This document shows positions 61,370 to 64,000 of a DNA stretch of 64,000 bases, in pieces. The first letter of the stretch is position 1, and the number at the start of each line of letters is the position of its first letter. Made by a program: the position numbers and the translations under genes. Where the stretch lies: NCBI GenBank assembly GCA_013397075.1, contig VWZS01003656.1, positions 994,872 through 1,058,871 on the forward strand, read 5' to 3'. This DNA comes from Rhabdornis inornatus. Its lineage: Eukaryota > Chordata > Aves > Passeriformes > Rhabdornithidae. The notes beneath the pieces are model-generated. The model worked only from the letters and a program-made list of their open reading frames with translations, had not been told where the DNA came from and searched no databases.

Positions 61370-61645
61370 ATTTAGAAAGGTTTTAGTAGTAACAGAATCA
61401 TGAAGTCCAACAAAAAATAGGTACAAGGGTCTTCAGAGGATCTTTAGACCAACTTCATGTTTAAAGTAGGGATAGCTGTGAGTCTAGAGGAGGTTGCTGA
61501 GAGTCTTGTCTAGTCAAGTTATAAGTATCTCTAAGCATGTAAATTCCACATCCTCTCTAGGTAACCTCTTCTAGACTCTTAACTACCCTAATCAGAAAAA
61601 AATATGGTCCATATATCTGCTTAGAATTAGGAGAGATTTGAGGAT
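61370..61645 (-). mobile_element. Diverged CR1 fragment, minus, nested in the older LINE
   Basis: Reads in reverse the CR1 3' block: 'aacagaatcatgaagtccaac', 'aagtatctctaagcatgtaaattccacatcctctctaggtaacctc'-type order and 'ctaatcagaaaaaaatatg'. Divergence is high, so it is an old insertion, but it must postdate the element it interrupts. Confidence 0.55.
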
Positions 61646-61938
61646 CTTCTGTTAGGAATGATCAGCAGCACAGCATGGCATTTGTATACAGGGATAATAA
61701 ATAAATTAGGACTAGCAGTTTGGAAGAGAGAGGACAGAGAGTGGGAACATCTTCAGGATTTATAAAACAAGGTATAAAAAAGACTGTATGCTATTTTTAC
61801 ATTGCTAGAGGAAGAGTGTTCCTAATGAAATAATCAGAAAACGGTTTAAAAGAAATAAAAATAAGTGCTTCTTTGCAAGTTGCATGATTAAATTCTGGGT
61901 CTCATTGGCAAAGGATGTTGGGAAGAACAAAGGTATCA

Positions 61939-61953
61939 GGAAAAAAAAAAAAA
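61939..61953 (+). repeat. Short poly-A tract inside the older LINE
   Basis: A run of about a dozen or more A bases follows 'ggtatcagg' in the 3' half of the split LINE. Probably a local expansion. Confidence 0.6.
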
Positions 61954-64000
61954 GAGGTATCTGAAAAATAAATTTCTGAAGAAGGGATGTGCAGGCAATC
62001 ACTGACCACTAAGATCTAGAGGCAGCTTTTGACTGAGGAACAGCTTGGGCCATGAACTGGGAGGGAAGAACAGAGTAAGGCAGATCCTGTTCCTGCATGG
62101 TCTTTCCCCTGGCAGCCAGAAAGAGGATGCTGGCCTGGATGAACCATTGGTCTGACCCAGTACAGCAGTTCTGATTTAAAATTCTCAACCTGATTTTTAG
62201 ACCTGAATGTAGTAGTTGGTGTTCTCTAAAGGGCCTTTAGTTAGCTAAGCTGCAAATTCAGCTATGTTGTAGCCAGTGTTGTGAACGGCTTCATCTCTAA
62301 TCTTTGCTCTGAAGTTTCCAATCCAAGGAAATCTGACGAGGAAAACGAGGCTGCAGTTGACAGGATTTCAGGCAAACCTAGGTCACCTTCCTCCCCCTTT
62401 CAGGCCCTTCTCTAGGTTATGGAAGTCCAAGGGGGCTCTCCAGCTGCAATGGTGCAGTTAATAGACAGGTGAAATTCAGAGATGTGTGTTGGATGTGGAA
62501 GAAGTAAATTATGAAAAGTGTCACTTTCTGTTCCTGAGCTTGGAAATGTGCTTCCTTCTCAGGCAGGTTTGTGGGCTCTCTGGAGTGGGCTGCACACTTC
62601 TCTATTGACAGCACCTTCTTACTGTGCCTCCTCTCTGAAGCACAGCACATCCCTAATTATCCAGTAGTGTAAAATACTCAGCCCAATACCCTCTGCCAGG
62701 GAAATGAAATCTGCTTCTGCATTCACTTCCAGAAAATAGAAGACCAGAACTACATAAAAGTATTTGCAGGCCTATGTATTAAGTTCTTCATGCTTATCTA
62801 GACAAATTAGTTTAGATGCAGGCCAGATAACATCCCACTTTGTTGTAGTCACTCTCATTGCCCTAGATACTGCAGCTTATTCTCTAAATTATTATTGCAG
62901 AAAAGTCAGGAAAGTTGCAAACTCTCTATAGCTTATAGAAGAAGAGCCTCTACATTTCTCTTTAGCCTTGTTAAATCAGACAGCAAGAAGGTCAAGCACT
63001 CCCTTTCCTTGCAAATTGAACAAAATGTTTGGGGAGATGGCTATTAAACAAAACCCAGATCAGCCTAGGAAAAAATGGTGTCTTCAGTCTTGGGATGCTA
63101 AGGAGAGGTCAAACTTTAGAAGACTCAAAGAACTTGTTTAAAGAGTGAGATTAGGAAAGATGTTTTTGAGGATTGTGGTACACCAGGGCCACAGATACCA
63201 GAGGCTCAGAACAGGAGCTTTCCATGTGTGGTTAAATCTCAGGTCACCACTTTAAAGACTTCTTTGGGAAATTACAATGAGTGGCAGCAAAATAAATGGA
63301 GACAGGGAACCATTAGGTGTTCAAGAATGAAAGCCAAGGAACGAGCACACCAACCATTGCAGGTGATGGAATGTATTAGCTGGAGTGAAATTGGAGACAT
63401 TGCTGGCGAATTTTGCAAGGAAGAGTAGTGGCATATCTTGTACTGAGCACATGCAGGAACAGAGTTCATATGGGTAGATGTTTGTGATAGCTTGAAAGAA
63501 GAGCAATGAGCAAAGATAAATAATGCCAATACATGAACGAGGAATAGTTTGAAGGTCATTTAATTAGTTTAGCAGCTAGCACCATCGTGTATAGAACTGG
63601 GTAGTTAAGACTGGGGATTTCAAGGTTAATGAGATTAGATTATGGTTAATAGAATGATATAAATTTAGAGAATTTAACTATTATTTGAAATGGGTTATTT
63701 AATAAAACTGTTAATTAAGGGGGGAATCTATATAGTCATCTTCTCTTTTAAAATTAACCATTAGGGACTCTGGAAAAGGGGCCTAGCAGTGTCCTGAGCA
63801 GGCTCAGAAGAGAGGTGACTGGGTTAACTGGAAACTCCTTGTAGTGTCTCTGGATGCCAGCTGGCAGCCCCTGTTATGCCAGCTGAAGACTTCATTACCT
63901 CCCGACTGTAACCGTGGGCAGCACTTGTCTTGTTAATCAGACTTCATAGTGCCATCAAGGCTTTTTCAAGCAAAATGTCTGCTTGGGTCTGATTTTATCC

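Larger units (their letters stand above)
61020..62180 (+). mobile_element. Ancient amniote CR1-type LINE, plus, split by a younger insertion
   Basis: Left part (61020-61320) encodes a decayed reverse-transcriptase C-terminal segment, visible as KFSVDKCKIMHM then NNNPNYTHT and a degraded 'ilg' motif. Right part (about 61660-62180) matches the 3' end of the same kind of element: 'gtttaaaagaaataaaaataagtgcttctttgcaag', 'ttggcaaaggatgttggg' and the final 'gatgaaccattggtctgacc'-'cagtacagcagttctga'. This old CR1 type is common in turtles and other amniotes and inactive in birds. The two parts are separated by an inverted fragment. Confidence 0.7.
60244..64000 (+). other. ARL3: ARL3 intron 5 (partial; runs off right edge)
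   Basis: Follows the exon 5 donor. The last coding exon (expected residues 168-182) was not found here, so the intron should exceed 3.7 kb. It contains a nested pair of CR1-type LINEs (61020-62180). The last 1.8 kb is AT-rich with no recognised feature. Confidence 0.8.

Noticed and set aside
62051..62075. Candidate ARL3 last exon ('catgaactggga')
   Set aside because: Resembles the DGMNW codons for only a few residues, lacks an acceptor and the following VCKN-like codons, and lies within the older LINE.
1..64000. CRISPR array, operon or bacterial-type system
   Set aside because: The window is eukaryotic with spliced genes; no direct-repeat/spacer pattern was seen.

Overview
This is a vertebrate nuclear genome window, almost certainly avian. 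The genes are intron-bearing, the promoters are CpG-rich, and the dominant repeat is CR1 LINE, accompanied by a few old MIR SINEs and one much older amniote-type CR1. Gene order and orientation match the conserved WBP1L - SFXN2 - ARL3 block of human 10q24, read here in the opposite direction. The assembly is a draft: three single N characters mark collapsed gaps at 35556, 42634 and 59590.

Layout. From 1 to about 31748 lies what I read as the long first intron of WBP1L (minus strand). No further WBP1L exon was recognised in it, so exon 2 should lie beyond the left edge. WBP1L coding exon 1 is at 31749-31835, with a CpG-rich promoter up to about 32100. From 32100 to 36682 is the spacer downstream of SFXN2, holding a CR1 copy that contains an exact 281-bp duplication on either side of an N. 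SFXN2 (minus, 36683-41270) is complete: eleven coding exons join to 322 residues with every splice phase closing. Positions about 42225-42633 form a head-to-head GC-rich promoter shared by SFXN2 (leftward) and ARL3 (rightward), with NRF1, E-box and RFX X-box motifs. ARL3 (plus) runs from this promoter past the right edge. Coding exons 2 to 5 (residues 2-167 of the expected 182) are clear, exon 1 is inferred, and the last 15 codons lie outside.

What the genes do. SFXN2 is a mitochondrial inner-membrane carrier-like sideroflexin. ARL3 is a small GTPase that releases lipidated cargo into cilia. WBP1L is a small single-pass membrane adaptor with PY motifs (known from the family; only its first exon is here). 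They share conserved neighbourhood, and SFXN2 and ARL3 share a promoter, but I see no common pathway. The motif mix fits the two products: NRF1 is typical of mitochondrial genes and the X-box of ciliary genes.

No previously undescribed biological system was found. The best leads are the X-box/start-codon overlap at ARL3, the gap-flanking false duplication, a nested old/young CR1 structure in ARL3 intron 5, and a compact cluster of transcription-factor motifs in WBP1L intron 1.
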